Source of the DNA: Symbiodinium natans
Lineage: Eukaryota > Sar > Dinophyceae > Suessiales > Symbiodiniaceae
DNA length: 64,000 nucleotides
Direction: 5' to 3'
NCBI GenBank assembly: GCA_905221605.1
Contig: CAJNDS010002290.1
Coordinates: forward strand, 795,501-859,500
The notes under the pieces were generated by a model. It was not told the DNA's origin, searched no databases, and saw only the letters and a program-made list of their open reading frames with translations. The translations under genes were made by a program, and so were the position numbers. Shown one piece after another: positions 21,680-30,710 of the stretch. Position 1 is the stretch's first letter, and each line of letters opens with the position of its first letter.

Positions 21680-24339
21680 CGCCTCTTGACGATCTCCATG
21701 CCAAGGAGATCGACTCCTTCTTCGCGGGCGACCCAGCCGCGGATAGCCTTGACGTCATTTTGATGCGCGCCGAGGTTCGCACTGAGTCCCACCTCAAGGT
21801 TGGCCGGGAGGAGGAAGAGCCCCTGGTCAAGGAGGAACAGGAGGAGGAAACAGAGGTTGTCAAAGACGAGGAGGTCTCGGTTGAGATGGAGGAGGGCACC
21901 GCGGATGAGGCGGACGAAGTCGCCCTCCCAGCCAACCGAGCCTACGTCGAAGGCCGCTTTTACCCCTACGGCAGCTGGCGGTGCTTCTTCTGCGAAGCCA
22001 TTAACCCGGTCACCGAGGACCAGTGCCTCACCACGCACGCGGGCGGCCCGAACGCGGGCGCCCCGTGCGACGGCCGATGGATCAATGGGATCGACATCGG
22101 GTGGTGGGAGGTAGATCCCCAAACCGCGCCGGAGCAATGGCGGCGGAGGTTTTCTGCCGAAGAGCTTGAAGAACAGCAAGCGCGGGCAGATGCCGCGAGG
22201 CTCCTCAGCGATGAGGAACTCGCTGAAGCCCTCCAGGCGGCCGAGGAGGCGCAGGCGGCCGAGCGCGCCAAGAAGCGGGAGCGGCGCCAGGCGGAGAAGG
22301 CGGAGCGCGATGATCACATCAGCGAGGCGCTCCGCATAGCAGGGTGGCAGTGTCCTAACTGCTATGAATGGAACCTTTCATTCAGGCAGCTGTGCTTTCG
22401 GTGCAGCACGCCTCTCCGCTTGGCAGAGGTCGTTTCCCGCGGGATCCCGGATCCGCGGCGCGGCGAAGAGAGGGACTCGGGCTCCGAGAGCAGCCAGGAT
22501 GAGCTGGAGTACGAGATCCTTCTGGCCAACCGCGCGATGGACCAGGAAACCATCCAGCCTCTTCTTAGAAGTAAACACAAGAAGAGGGGCGGCAAGAGAC
22601 GTCGCGAAGAGGCGACGTACGGGAAGGGCCGCGACCCGTGGAGTGCTTGGGCAGACGCCCGTGGCAAGGGCCAGGGCAAGCCGAAGGGCAGAGGCAAGTC
22701 CGATGCCAAGGGCAAGCCCAAGGGGAGGGGCAAGTACGCCTGGGGCGCTTTCGCCGCGGGCATTGTTGCCGCGCTCCAACCCCGCCCAAGCACAAGTTGG
22801 GTCCCAGCTTTCCCGTGCGGGTCGGCCCGGCCGCCGCCAAGTGTTCCGCTTCCGCCGCGGACCCCCTTTTTCCTGGGTCGCGGGCTCCTTAATCGGTTGA
22901 TGCACGCCCTCAACGGGAACATCAACGGCTGGTGGGGCCTGGCGGCTGCAGCGTCGGCGCCGATTGCCTTGCAGTTGCACCGCGGGGTTGTGCATGTTGT
23001 CGAGGACTCCATGCACGCGGTTGCAACGGTTTCGGCCGACGTTGTCGAGGAAATCGGCCATGGGGCCAGGCGGACCGTGTGGGTCGCCGGAACAGCCATC
23101 ACTCTGGTAGTAGTGATCTTGTGCGGTGCTGTTCTGTGGTACGTGAGTCGTGCCGTTGCCAATCGCATTGCACATATGCGACATGGCAACACCGCGGCCC
23201 CTGAGGCGCGGCTGTCTCAGCTCCTTGGCTCCGAAGCGACGTTTGAGGTCGCGAGCTCCAAGAAAGAGGTGACCCATAAGGTTTGGGTGCACCTCAAGGA
23301 GGAGACAGCTGCCTGTGGCTGTCGTGCTTACCTGGCAGAAGGACGCTGCGGGCATTGCGATGCCGCAATGGACACCGCTCGTTCCTTAGGGTTTTTGCAC
23401 GCGGCCCAGCGAGGCGCGGGTCCTGCGCTCACAGACTCCATTCGGAGTACCGCCTCCGAGACCCTGGCTAAGGGTAAGGTTGTGTTGGGTTTGGGAAACA
23501 GTGAGGGATGTTTCTCCCAACTGGCGGCCAAGAGCCGCGGGCTCTCCTGCTTTCAGGGGCTCGCGGGTCGTGACCTGGCCGCGGCCCCAGCAGATGGAGC
23601 GAGCGCGGCCCACGCACAGTCCGGCTCCGTGCAACGTGCCGCCACTGCCATTGTGGCGCGCACGCCAGGCCGGAGGAACAAGGGCCCAGCCCCCGCTAGG
23701 AGTTCTCCAGTCAAAGAAGCGGAATTCCTTGCGGGCGGGCCATACGTTCAGGCCGCCCAAACGCTGCTTGGGTCTGGAGCAGTAGAGGATGTGATCTACA
23801 TCCGGGCTTACAGCTTAGATTGCCCATCCTGCATCGAGGCAATCGAAGCGTCGCTTGGCAAGGGCGCAAGCGTTCGGATTGTCGCCGACATGGGGCAATG
23901 CCACCGCACCAAGCTTCAGTGGCAGGCGTTGAAACGCTTGGCGGCCGCAGGTGCCGAGGTGAAGGTGGGTTGTGGCACATCCGTGCGCGACGCCTATGCT
24001 CGCGACGGCCGCGGGGCTAAGGTAGGCACCGGGATCCAAGGGCTGCACCATGCCAAGGCCCTTTGCCTACTGCGGCCGGATGGCGCGGTGGTGCTGATTG
24101 GGAGCCTCAATTTTACCACAAGCAGCAAGGCCAATGCGGAGGCAGGGCTTAAGCTTGAGGTCCCCAAGACGCACTCAGTCGTGCAGTCCTACATCGAGGA
24201 TTTCCAGAGGGTGTCGGCTGAGGCATTCTCCCTCGATGAGGCGGCCGCAAAGCGCCCTCAGTTGGAGCGAGCCAGTAGCTCCAACGTTGCTGGCAACGTC
24301 ACTCGTGCCCCCAACACTGCTCCACAGGGTATCGAGTAG
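21676..24339 (+). CDS. RanBP2-finger / transmembrane / SWIM / HKD-nuclease protein
   Basis: Frame 1, open from 21490; a GTG at 21676 overlaps the previous stop, the first ATG is 21763. The sequence just upstream in this frame (QRRLAERRSKRDYSPDL) looks more protein-like than the overlapping end of the previous frame, so the two are probably one product joined by a -1 step near 21600. In order: acidic region (21805-21910); Cys-rich finger (21975-22080); coiled Glu/Ala/Arg helix (22150-22310); RanBP2-type finger (22344-22412); Gly/Lys-rich basic linker (22560-22740); transmembrane segment (23077-23145); SWIM finger (23313-23357); phospholipase-D-like domain (23785-24200). Probable role (inference): membrane-associated RNA or DNA cleavage or processing for the element. 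Confidence 0.75.
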   Translation: MTPLDDLHAKEIDSFFAGDPAADSLDVILMRAEVRTESHLKVGREEEEPLVKEEQEEETEVVKDEEVSVEMEEGTADEADEVALPANRAYVEGRFYPYGSWRCFFCEAINPVTEDQCLTTHAGGPNAGAPCDGRWINGIDIGWWEVDPQTAPEQWRRRFSAEELEEQQARADAARLLSDEELAEALQAAEEAQAAERAKKRERRQAEKAERDDHISEALRIAGWQCPNCYEWNLSFRQLCFRCSTPLRLAEVVSRGIPDPRRGEERDSGSESSQDELEYEILLANRAMDQETIQPLLRSKHKKRGGKRRREEATYGKGRDPWSAWADARGKGQGKPKGRGKSDAKGKPKGRGKYAWGAFAAGIVAALQPRPSTSWVPAFPCGSARPPPSVPLPPRTPFFLGRGLLNRLMHALNGNINGWWGLAAAASAPIALQLHRGVVHVVEDSMHAVATVSADVVEEIGHGARRTVWVAGTAITLVVVILCGAVLWYVSRAVANRIAHMRHGNTAAPEARLSQLLGSEATFEVASSKKEVTHKVWVHLKEETAACGCRAYLAEGRCGHCDAAMDTARSLGFLHAAQRGAGPALTDSIRSTASETLAKGKVVLGLGNSEGCFSQLAAKSRGLSCFQGLAGRDLAAAPADGASAAHAQSGSVQRAATAIVARTPGRRNKGPAPARSSPVKEAEFLAGGPYVQAAQTLLGSGAVEDVIYIRAYSLDCPSCIEAIEASLGKGASVRIVADMGQCHRTKLQWQALKRLAAAGAEVKVGCGTSVRDAYARDGRGAKVGTGIQGLHHAKALCLLRPDGAVVLIGSLNFTTSSKANAEAGLKLEVPKTHSVVQSYIEDFQRVSAEAFSLDEAAAKRPQLERASSSNVAGNVTRAPNTAPQGIE
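22344..22412 (+). other. RanBP2-type zinc finger
   Basis: W-x-C-x2-C-x10-C-x2-C (WQCPNCYEWN...LCFRC), the canonical spacing including Trp and Asn. Such fingers bind ubiquitin or single-stranded RNA in known proteins. Confidence 0.8.
23077..23145 (+). other. Predicted transmembrane segment
   Basis: VAGTAITLVVVILCGAVLWY, followed by Arg-rich residues. Confidence 0.75.
23313..23357 (+). other. SWIM-type zinc finger
   Basis: CGCRAYLAEGRCGH fits C-x-C-x(n)-C-x-H. SWIM fingers occur in transposases and DNA-binding proteins. Confidence 0.65.
23563..23583 (+). repeat. Dispersed hairpin repeat, copy 8
   Basis: GGTC, loop GTGACCT, GGCC (one G-U type pair). Read in frame as AGRDLAA. Confidence 0.7.
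23785..24200 (+). other. Phospholipase-D-like (HKD) nuclease domain
   Basis: One HKD motif: H-A-K at 24049-24057, Asp in RPDG, then GSLNFT about 24097-24117. Single-HKD proteins act as dimers and include the Nuc and Zucchini/MitoPLD nucleases; the GS-x-N-F-T ending is closest to that group (family knowledge). The upstream part (EDVIYIRAYSL, VRIVADMGQC) has the alternating strands expected of the fold. Confidence 0.8.
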
Positions 24340-24518
24340 GCTGCGGCCAGTCGGCGCGGCGTGGAAGGGGTTTCCACGCGATTTCTCAGGCAGCACAGCG
24401 CGGCACGCTGTCGAGCCTCTTTTGGTTGTGTTTTGCTTGCGGGCGAAGAGCCGCGGCAGGGGTTTTCCCTGCCCATTTTGCCTACCCGCACTTTTCTTCC
24501 CAGCCCGTTGCGGCTGCT

Positions 24519-24539
24519 GCGGACCGTGTCCTGGTCGCG
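24519..24539 (+). repeat. Dispersed hairpin repeat, copy 9 (3' UTR)
   Basis: GACC, loop GTGTCCT, GGTC. Stem position 5/17 is A-T, completing all four pair types seen across the copies. Confidence 0.7.
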
Positions 24540-24975
24540 GCAGTGCGCTCGCCGAAGCGCGTGCGAGCTGCACTGCCTGCGGCACAAGCAATGTGCGCGG
24601 CTCTCGCTGAGTCCGGTAGCCCGTAGGGTAGTTCTGGATAGGTGAGTAGCCGTAGCCGTAGCTTAGGGCCGGTAGTGTGTACAGTGTACCATTTGTACCA
24701 TAGCTTTGCACTAGCAGCATAAAGACCTGCCCAGTACTCTGAACCCTCGCCTGCCTGCATAAAGGTGAGCGCTCGCGACTTGGGGTGGTTTAGGGTCGTT
24801 GAGGGCTGCTGTCGTCGTGCGTCCGTTTGGTAGTGCGGGCTGCCGCCCAAGCCGCATGCCAATGCTCATGATGTGCGGGCTCTACCAGAGTCGCACGCGA
24901 CACCCTCGCCCTACCCCATTTGCCGCGTTGCTGAAGTGCTTGACGCACTATGAGCTCTTGGTGAGCCGGAAGCCT

Positions 24976-24990
24976 CGGCTGAGGGGCGAA
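24976..24990 (+). other. Polypurine tract candidate
   Basis: GAGGGGCGAA directly abuts the 3' LTR, the expected place for the plus-strand primer. It carries one C, so it is not perfect. Confidence 0.5.
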
Positions 24991-25284
24991 TGTGAGCAGG
25001 TCGAAGCATGCATGGACTGCTTGCTTAGTGCTAGTGCAGCTTGTAGTTTTCCCTTGCATGTGTAGTTTTGCAATTCGTAACAATGCCGATATTTTGGCTC
25101 AAGTACCGAGCTTGTGCCTTTGAGCACGGTAGATTCGTACAGTAGCTCTTAGGTTGCTGTGCGGTCCGACCGGACGCACTCAGGCGTAGCTGCACAAGTG
25201 CTTGAACTCGCGAAGTCGTAAAACAGCGTGACCGGACTGTGATTGCATTGGCTTAGTGCAAGTCCAGTGCTGGTCGACTTCACA
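24991..25284 (+). repeat. 3' LTR
   Basis: Starts TGTGA, ends TCACA, one difference from the 5' LTR (G25088). Confidence 0.95.
25091..25103 (+). promoter_or_regulatory. Spliced-leader-like motif in the 3' LTR
   Basis: Same ATTTTGGCTCAAG as in the 5' LTR. The single LTR difference falls 3 bases upstream, giving GCCGAT here, in which CCG also occurs in the leader's 5' half. Confidence 0.75.
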
Positions 25285-25288
25285 ATAC
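25285..25288. repeat. Target-site duplication, right copy (ATAC)
   Basis: Matches 8017-8020. Confidence 0.75.
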
Positions 25289-25690
25289 TTATATATATAT
25301 ATATATACATATTTTGATATATATATATATATATATATATAGTTTATATGATATGTGTATGTATATAAATAAGGAAATATAAATATGAATAAATAAATCA
25401 ATATAAATAAACAAATAAAAGTATATATATATATATACATATATATTTATATTTATATATCGCATATTGTATATTATATGTCATATATTGCATATCACAT
25501 ATTGTATATTGCATATTATATACTGCATATAATGCATAATTTAAAGTATATAATATATAATATATACTGTATACATAATATACAATATATATATATAATA
25601 TATAATGCTATTTATTATTAATTAATTTATTATTTATTATTCATTATATAGTATATTTTATATATTATGTAGTATGTATTATATATTGTT
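25289..25690. repeat. AT-rich microsatellite, right half of the target
   Basis: TA, TATG and TAAA units, the continuation of 7310-8016. Confidence 0.9.
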
Positions 25691-25719
25691 CTTTGAAGCA
25701 TTGGAATGCAAAGAAAATG

Positions 25720-26300
25720 GAAGTTTTTTGCTTAAAACATGTAGAAGTAGAGTTTTTCCGATGGAAACATAGAGATAATAGAGGATTTCTCATGAAAACG
25801 TGAAGACAGTAGACGTTTTCTTGTGGGAGTATGAAGAAATAGATGTTTTCCCATTGAAAGATCGAGAAACTAGAAGGTTTTCCAAACACTGCCACCACTT
25901 CTACGCATCGTGCGAACATTGTTTGCAAATGGGGGGGGCTGCGCCCCCCCCAACCCCCCCGCTGTTTTTTTTAAGCTGTGCAAAGCGTGCTGCAAAGCCA
26001 AGTGGGGGGGTGTGGGGGGGGGGGGGGCTGCGCCAACCCCAACCCCGCCGCGTTTTTATCAAGCTGTGCCACTGCAAAGCGTGCTTTATGAATCTTGTTG
26101 AAGCCATTGGGCTACTAAAAGTTTAAGTTTTTCTTAAAATACATGCAAATAGAGGTTTTCCGATGGAAACATAGAGATGATAGAGGTTTCCTATGAAAAC
26201 GTGAAGAAAATAGAGGTTTTCTTGTGGGAATATGAAGAAATAGAGGTTTTCCTATTAAAAGATCGAGAAAATAGAAGGTTTTCCAACCACTACCACCACC
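25720..26300. repeat. Duplicated block of 30-31-nt repeats around G/C-rich modules
   Basis: ATAGAGGTTTTC (or close variant) recurs at 26149, 26180, 26210, 26240 and 26271, with variable sequence of about 18 nt between. A diverged copy of the same block is at 25738-25883. Between them are two copies of a unit of about 100 bp containing GGGGGCTGCGCC and AAGCTGTGC (25930-26090). Confidence 0.75.
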
Positions 26301-26316
26301 CACTACTACCCACGCC

Positions 26317-26575
26317 CCCCACCAAACCCCCCCCCCCCCCCCCCAACCAACCCCCCCCCCCCCCACCCAACCCCCCCCACCCCCCCAACCCCCCCCCCCC
26401 CCCAACCCCCCCCCCCCCCAAACCCCCCCCCCCGCCCCCAACCCCCCCCCCCCCCCCCCCAAACCCCCCCCCCCCCCCCCAACCCCCCCCCCCTCCCCCC
26501 CACCAACCCCCCCCTCCCCCCCAACCCCCCCCCCAACCCCCCCCCCAACCCCCCCCCCCCACCCCCCCCCCCCAA
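26317..26575. repeat. Poly-C tract broken by AA or AAA
   Basis: C runs of 6-17 separated mostly by AA. i-motif/G-quadruplex forming potential; translations of either strand are only Pro or Gly and mean nothing. Confidence 0.9.
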
Positions 26576-26599
26576 CTGTATTCCAAGAGGAAAATGGGT

Positions 26600-26690
26600 T
26601 ATTTTTTTTTTGATGCTTATTTATTTTTTTTTGATCCCTTGGTGTTATTTTTTTTTTGATGCTTATTTATTTTTTTTTTGATCCTTCACC
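26600..26690. repeat. TTTTTTGATGCTTATT repeat
   Basis: Reverse-complement relatives of the repeat at 6966-7050. Confidence 0.7.
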
Positions 26691-26699
26691 CCCTTAAGA

Positions 26700-27660
26700 G
26701 CCAGGATCCCTGGAAGCCCCCTATAGGCCCTAAACACTAAGCCCTAAGCCCTAAACCCTAAACCCTAAACCCTGGCCATTAATTCTTGGAAGGTCCAGGG
26801 GTTAAGTTCCTGAACTAAGGGAACATTATGGGCTTCCTTGCTTGAAGCCCTACAGGTTACTACCAGTACCCATTCAGCCAGACTTGCCGTTTCCGTGGCC
26901 CAACAACTCCCATGAGCCTAGCGCAGGAGCTGAACTAGGTAGCAAGACTTACCCCTTGTCGCCCCCAAACAGAATCCCCACACATATCTATCTATCTATC
27001 TATCTATCTATCTCTATATATATATATATTTTTATTTATTTATTTACTTATTTATTTATTATTTTATTATTCATTCAATTGTTGATTTATTTATATTTGT
27101 TTTATGAAAGCGTTTTAGAGTTTAGGATTTAGGTTTTAGTTTTAGGGTACCCATCGAACTCAACTCAGAAAGGCCCCTGTATCACACGTCGTGGCCCTTA
27201 ACCTCAGACTCCGAAGTCACTCTCCAAATCAGTGTTCCTGAAGGTTTCCCCCCAACACAAAATCTCGCTCCGTTTCTTTGTTGTTGGTTTTGTTTAGCTT
27301 TTTTTTGGGGGGGAGGGGTTAGGGTTTAGGGTTTGCGGTTTCTGGTGTGGCCCACGCACGAACACAAGTTCACCTACAGCTGCCCCCAATTTATCGCCCA
27401 AGCCCCCCCCCCCCCGCCCCCCCACACCACCAACACCCAAAACTCAAAACCCTAATGCAACATGCTTGTCACCCAAGCTCCCCAAAAATCCTGAACAACA
27501 AAGAACCTAAAAACTAAGACCCTAGCCCTAAACCCTAAACCCCAAACCCGAAACCCACCCTATCAATACGAGATACTGCAGCCGGGGAAGATCCAGACCT
27601 GGGGCTCTCTGCGTTTGACGGCCCAGCGCTCACGATCTTGGGGAGTTCCTGGCTTGGGGG
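26700..27660. other. Gene-free sequence
   Basis: Short CCCTAAA tract at 26740-26775, a TATC/TATTT microsatellite at 26985-27080, and single telomere-type copies. No gene seen. Confidence 0.45.
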
Positions 27661-27668
27661 AGGGGGGG

Positions 27669-27703
27669 ATGGGGTTTAGGGTTTAGGGTTTAGGGTTTAG
27701 GGT

Positions 27704-27798
<95 letters not shown>

Positions 27799-27800
27799 GG
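27669..27800. repeat. TTTAGGG to TTGAGGG array
   Basis: Four TTTAGGG copies pass directly into about 14 perfect TTGAGGG copies, a homogenised variant. Confidence 0.9.
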
Positions 27801-30481
27801 TTTGGGTTTGGGGTTGGAGTGTAGGGTTTAGGGCTGACAAGGCTTAGGGGGAGTCTAGGTTCCCTAAACACCCAAAATGACTCGGAAGAATGGCCCAGAA
27901 GCTCTGACAGGCTGAAAGTTACAGGAGCTCCCAGGAGGGGGCCCAACAGCGTACAAGAGCCGCGACTCGAAATCTCGACATCTAGCATCTCAGAGCCCGG
28001 GAAGTCCTGCCTGTCCCCCAAAAACAAGCCCTCAACCCCGAAACCCTAAACCCCTAAACCCAAAACCCTTAACCCTAAACCCCTAAACCCTAAACCCGAA
28101 ACCCCTAAACCCCTAAACCCTAAATCCTCAACCCTCAAACCTAAACTCTTAGGGCTTCAATAGTGCTCAGAGTCCCTATTGCCCTAAACACCCCCGCCCC
28201 CACCCCTCTGGACCAATTCGGGTTCAGGTGGCTCACCGTTTGACAAAGGCCTTAAGGTTTAGGGTTTAAGGTGTGTAGGGTTTCGGGTTTAGGGTTAGGG
28301 ATCGCCTGATCTATTGCAGCGCGTAGCACTTTCAGGGTAGTTGGGAGCTCGCCACAATTTAAGAGCAGGAAATCACGGTTTGTGTTTTTTCGGGGTTTAG
28401 GGTTAGGGTACTTGCAGGTTCACAACCCTAAACCCTAAACCTCAAACCCTAAGCCCTAAACCCTAAACCAAGACATCATTGGGGTTCTAAGTCCCCTCCA
28501 TATAGACCCAGGCCAAAGCGCTGTCCGAGAAGCAGGCGCAGGACTACCCAGTCGCGGCGGGCCGGTCCCTGAGTTTAGTTCTGCTTGCTGGCTCTTTGTG
28601 GGGAAGTCGGGTTTAGGGTTCAGGATTTCGGGGTTAGGGTTTAGGATTGATGAGGAAGGGGTACCCTAAACCCTAAACCCTAAACCCTAAACCCTAAACC
28701 CTAAACCCTAAACCCTGGTTGCTTGTAAAGTTGTAGTCATACCCTATGCACCATAAGCCCCCTGAGTTCCTTGACCTGTTCGTTGCTTGGCTTCACAAGT
28801 TGTAAGTACCCTGAACCAAGTCCTCTAAACCGTGTAGGCCTAAACCCTTAAAGCCTTACCCTAAACCCTAAACCCTAAACCCTAAACCCTAAACCCTAAA
28901 CCCTAAACCTTAAACCCTGGCCGGGGAATCTAGACCCAAACGCGCGGCGGCTCCTGGGGCCTAAGGGTTTAGGGTTTAGGGTTTAGGGTTTAGGGTTTAG
29001 GGTCTCGGGTGTCCGGAACCATGAGTTCCTCCTTGTAAAGGCCGAACACCCCACTCCCCTCCAAATGCTTCAGCCTGTTTCGGCATTTTCCAAAACAGAG
29101 TAGAGAAGAGAATAGGAGAATCCAGTGGAAACACTCCCCCCCCCCCCCAAAGAAAACCATGAAGGTCCTAAACCCTAAATCCTAAACCCTAAACCGTCCC
29201 TATCTTCAGAAACCTCCATGTACATCCCGAAGTCCCAGAGTCTCAGTTCAAAACCCACGAGACCCTCCATGGGGCACCGCAAAGCCCTATAAACCCTGTA
29301 ATACCTCAGAAAACCATAGAAAACCTATAAAACCGCATACAACCCTAAAAAACCCATAAAACTCTAGAAGCCCTCTACAAACCCTATAAACCCAGCAAAC
29401 CCTAGCCCGTGTAGAACCCTTACCAGCGACGAAGGTAGCCGTCACCTCAAACTGAAGCAAAGGAAGGGGTCCAGGACCCGTCCCCTTTGATGTCAACAAC
29501 GCGCGGCCGGTCATGGAACAGGCGTTGAGGGTCTCAGGATTGGGTTGTGGGTTTAGTCGAGGATGCAGGGTTTGAAGGGCTTAGGGTTTAGCGTTTAAAG
29601 CCTGCAGACTCTATGGTTTCGAAACCAGGTTTTAGGGTTTTTGATTTTCGGGTTTACTGCTTAAGGGTTTAGGTTCTAGACACGGATGTCAGGCTTAGAT
29701 GGCCTCCGAGACAGGTCTTGGAGGATTTCTGGTTTCAGAGGTTTCGGGCGGGGGGATGGGTGCATCCAGAATTTCTTTCCCTCAACTTTCTGGCTAAGGA
29801 AACTTGCTTTGAACGGACCTTGACGACCTTGCAAAAGACAATAGATCTACTGCACCCAAAAGTTCTTCTACAGAAGGCCAGAAAGGCCAAAGGCCATCCA
29901 ACAACATCAACCCTGTCCTCCAGGTCGGCCCAGGCCCCAGTCGGTCAGAGTCTTGTGGTTAACCTGGCATGAAGTTGGCTCCACAGTTCGTTTTCTTGGG
30001 AAGATTCATAAAACCTTGGTAGACCAGTGGTGTCCTTTTTCCCCTGTTTTGCTTCAAGGTTCTCTTATAGAATAGCCAACCCCAAAAAAGTGTACCCCGA
30101 TTATAAGATGGTTACTCGGCTGCCAAGAAACTATGGCTTTTCTTCAAGAAAACGGGTATACTCCTGCCCGCAAAAACCTCTAAGTAGAATATAGGATTTA
30201 GGTTTAGGGTTTAGGCTATAGGTTACTTGTGGCTATAAGTACCCGTGAACCTCCAAGTAGGATCTATAGAAGTTGACGATTTTTTTTGCAGCCCTGTTGA
30301 AAGCTGCTTTCGAACAGGCTTTTGCTGCCCAGCCGCTCTTCTGCTTTCCGCTGGCGGGGCCACTTTGCTGACAATCAGATGCCTGACCCTCAAGCCACAA
30401 ACCCAAAACCATAAACCCTAAACCCTAAACCCCAAATCGCCCCAAACCCTAAACCCTAAACCCCAAATCGCAGATTTAAAG

Positions 30482-30515
<34 letters not shown>

Positions 30516-30600
30516 GGGCTCGCCACATGCTTTGGCAGGGCATCACCTGTCGCATAGTGCGACCCCAAGCAGGATCATCCCCAAGGTTGGGGTTTGCGGA
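27801..30600. other. Gene-free flank with short telomere-type tracts
   Basis: Short tracts in both orientations at 28028-28140, 28663-28716, 28857-28918 and 28967-29005, and a poly-C run at 30485-30513. The longest open frames have no recognisable similarity. Confidence 0.5.
30015..30127. mobile_element. MITE-like element, family B
   Basis: Ends CTTGGTAGACCAGT and (inverse) ACTCGGCTGCCAAG form imperfect terminal inverted repeats. Flanked on both sides by AAAC, a candidate 4-bp duplication. No coding capacity. Confidence 0.6.
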
Positions 30601-30629
30601 GTATACAGTCTACAGCTTCTGAAACGGTG

Positions 30630-30710
30630 TTTAGGGTTTAGGGTTTAGGGTTTAGGGTTTAGGGTTTAGGGTTTAGGGTTTAGGGTTTAGGGTTTAGGGT
30701 TTAGGGTTTT
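30630..30710. repeat. TTTAGGG array
   Basis: About 11 near-perfect copies. Confidence 0.9.

Larger units (their letters stand above)
24340..24990 (+). other. 3' untranslated region of the retrotransposon
   Basis: No long frame. Includes hairpin copy 9, a GC-rich stretch to 24620 and a less GC-rich part before the 3' LTR. Confidence 0.7.
8021..25284 (+). mobile_element. LTR retrotransposon, Ty3/gypsy-related, about 17.3 kb
   Basis: Bounded by two 294-bp LTRs that differ at a single base (A8118 versus G25088) and by an ATAC target duplication. Encodes Gag with CCCH fingers, protease-like domain, RT in two separated parts, RNase H, DDE integrase, and two accessory modules (Tpt1-type RNA 2'-phosphotransferase; SWIM plus HKD-nuclease protein). 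The integrase (HHCC, D-D-35-E, GPY/F-like) and the RNase H/connection sequence place it with Ty3/gypsy elements, but the domain order is permuted. Length is well above the usual 5-10 kb for gypsy elements. Near-identical LTRs indicate a recent insertion, yet the polyprotein is spread over three reading frames. Confidence 0.95.

Noticed and set aside
24645-24663. CCGTAGCC resembling the 5' half of the spliced leader
   Set aside because: Only 8 bases and within a simple CCGTAG repeat; could be chance.
8021-25284. Bacterial operon or contamination (long GC-rich frames)
   Set aside because: LTRs, target duplication, retroelement enzymes and the spliced-leader motif show a eukaryotic retrotransposon.
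26149-26283. CRISPR-like pattern of constant repeat and variable spacer
   Set aside because: Repeat only 12 nt, spacers about 18 nt, eukaryotic context, no cas genes; more likely a diverged satellite.
26177-26659. Proline- or glycine-rich open frames on both strands
   Set aside because: Translation of the poly-C tract.
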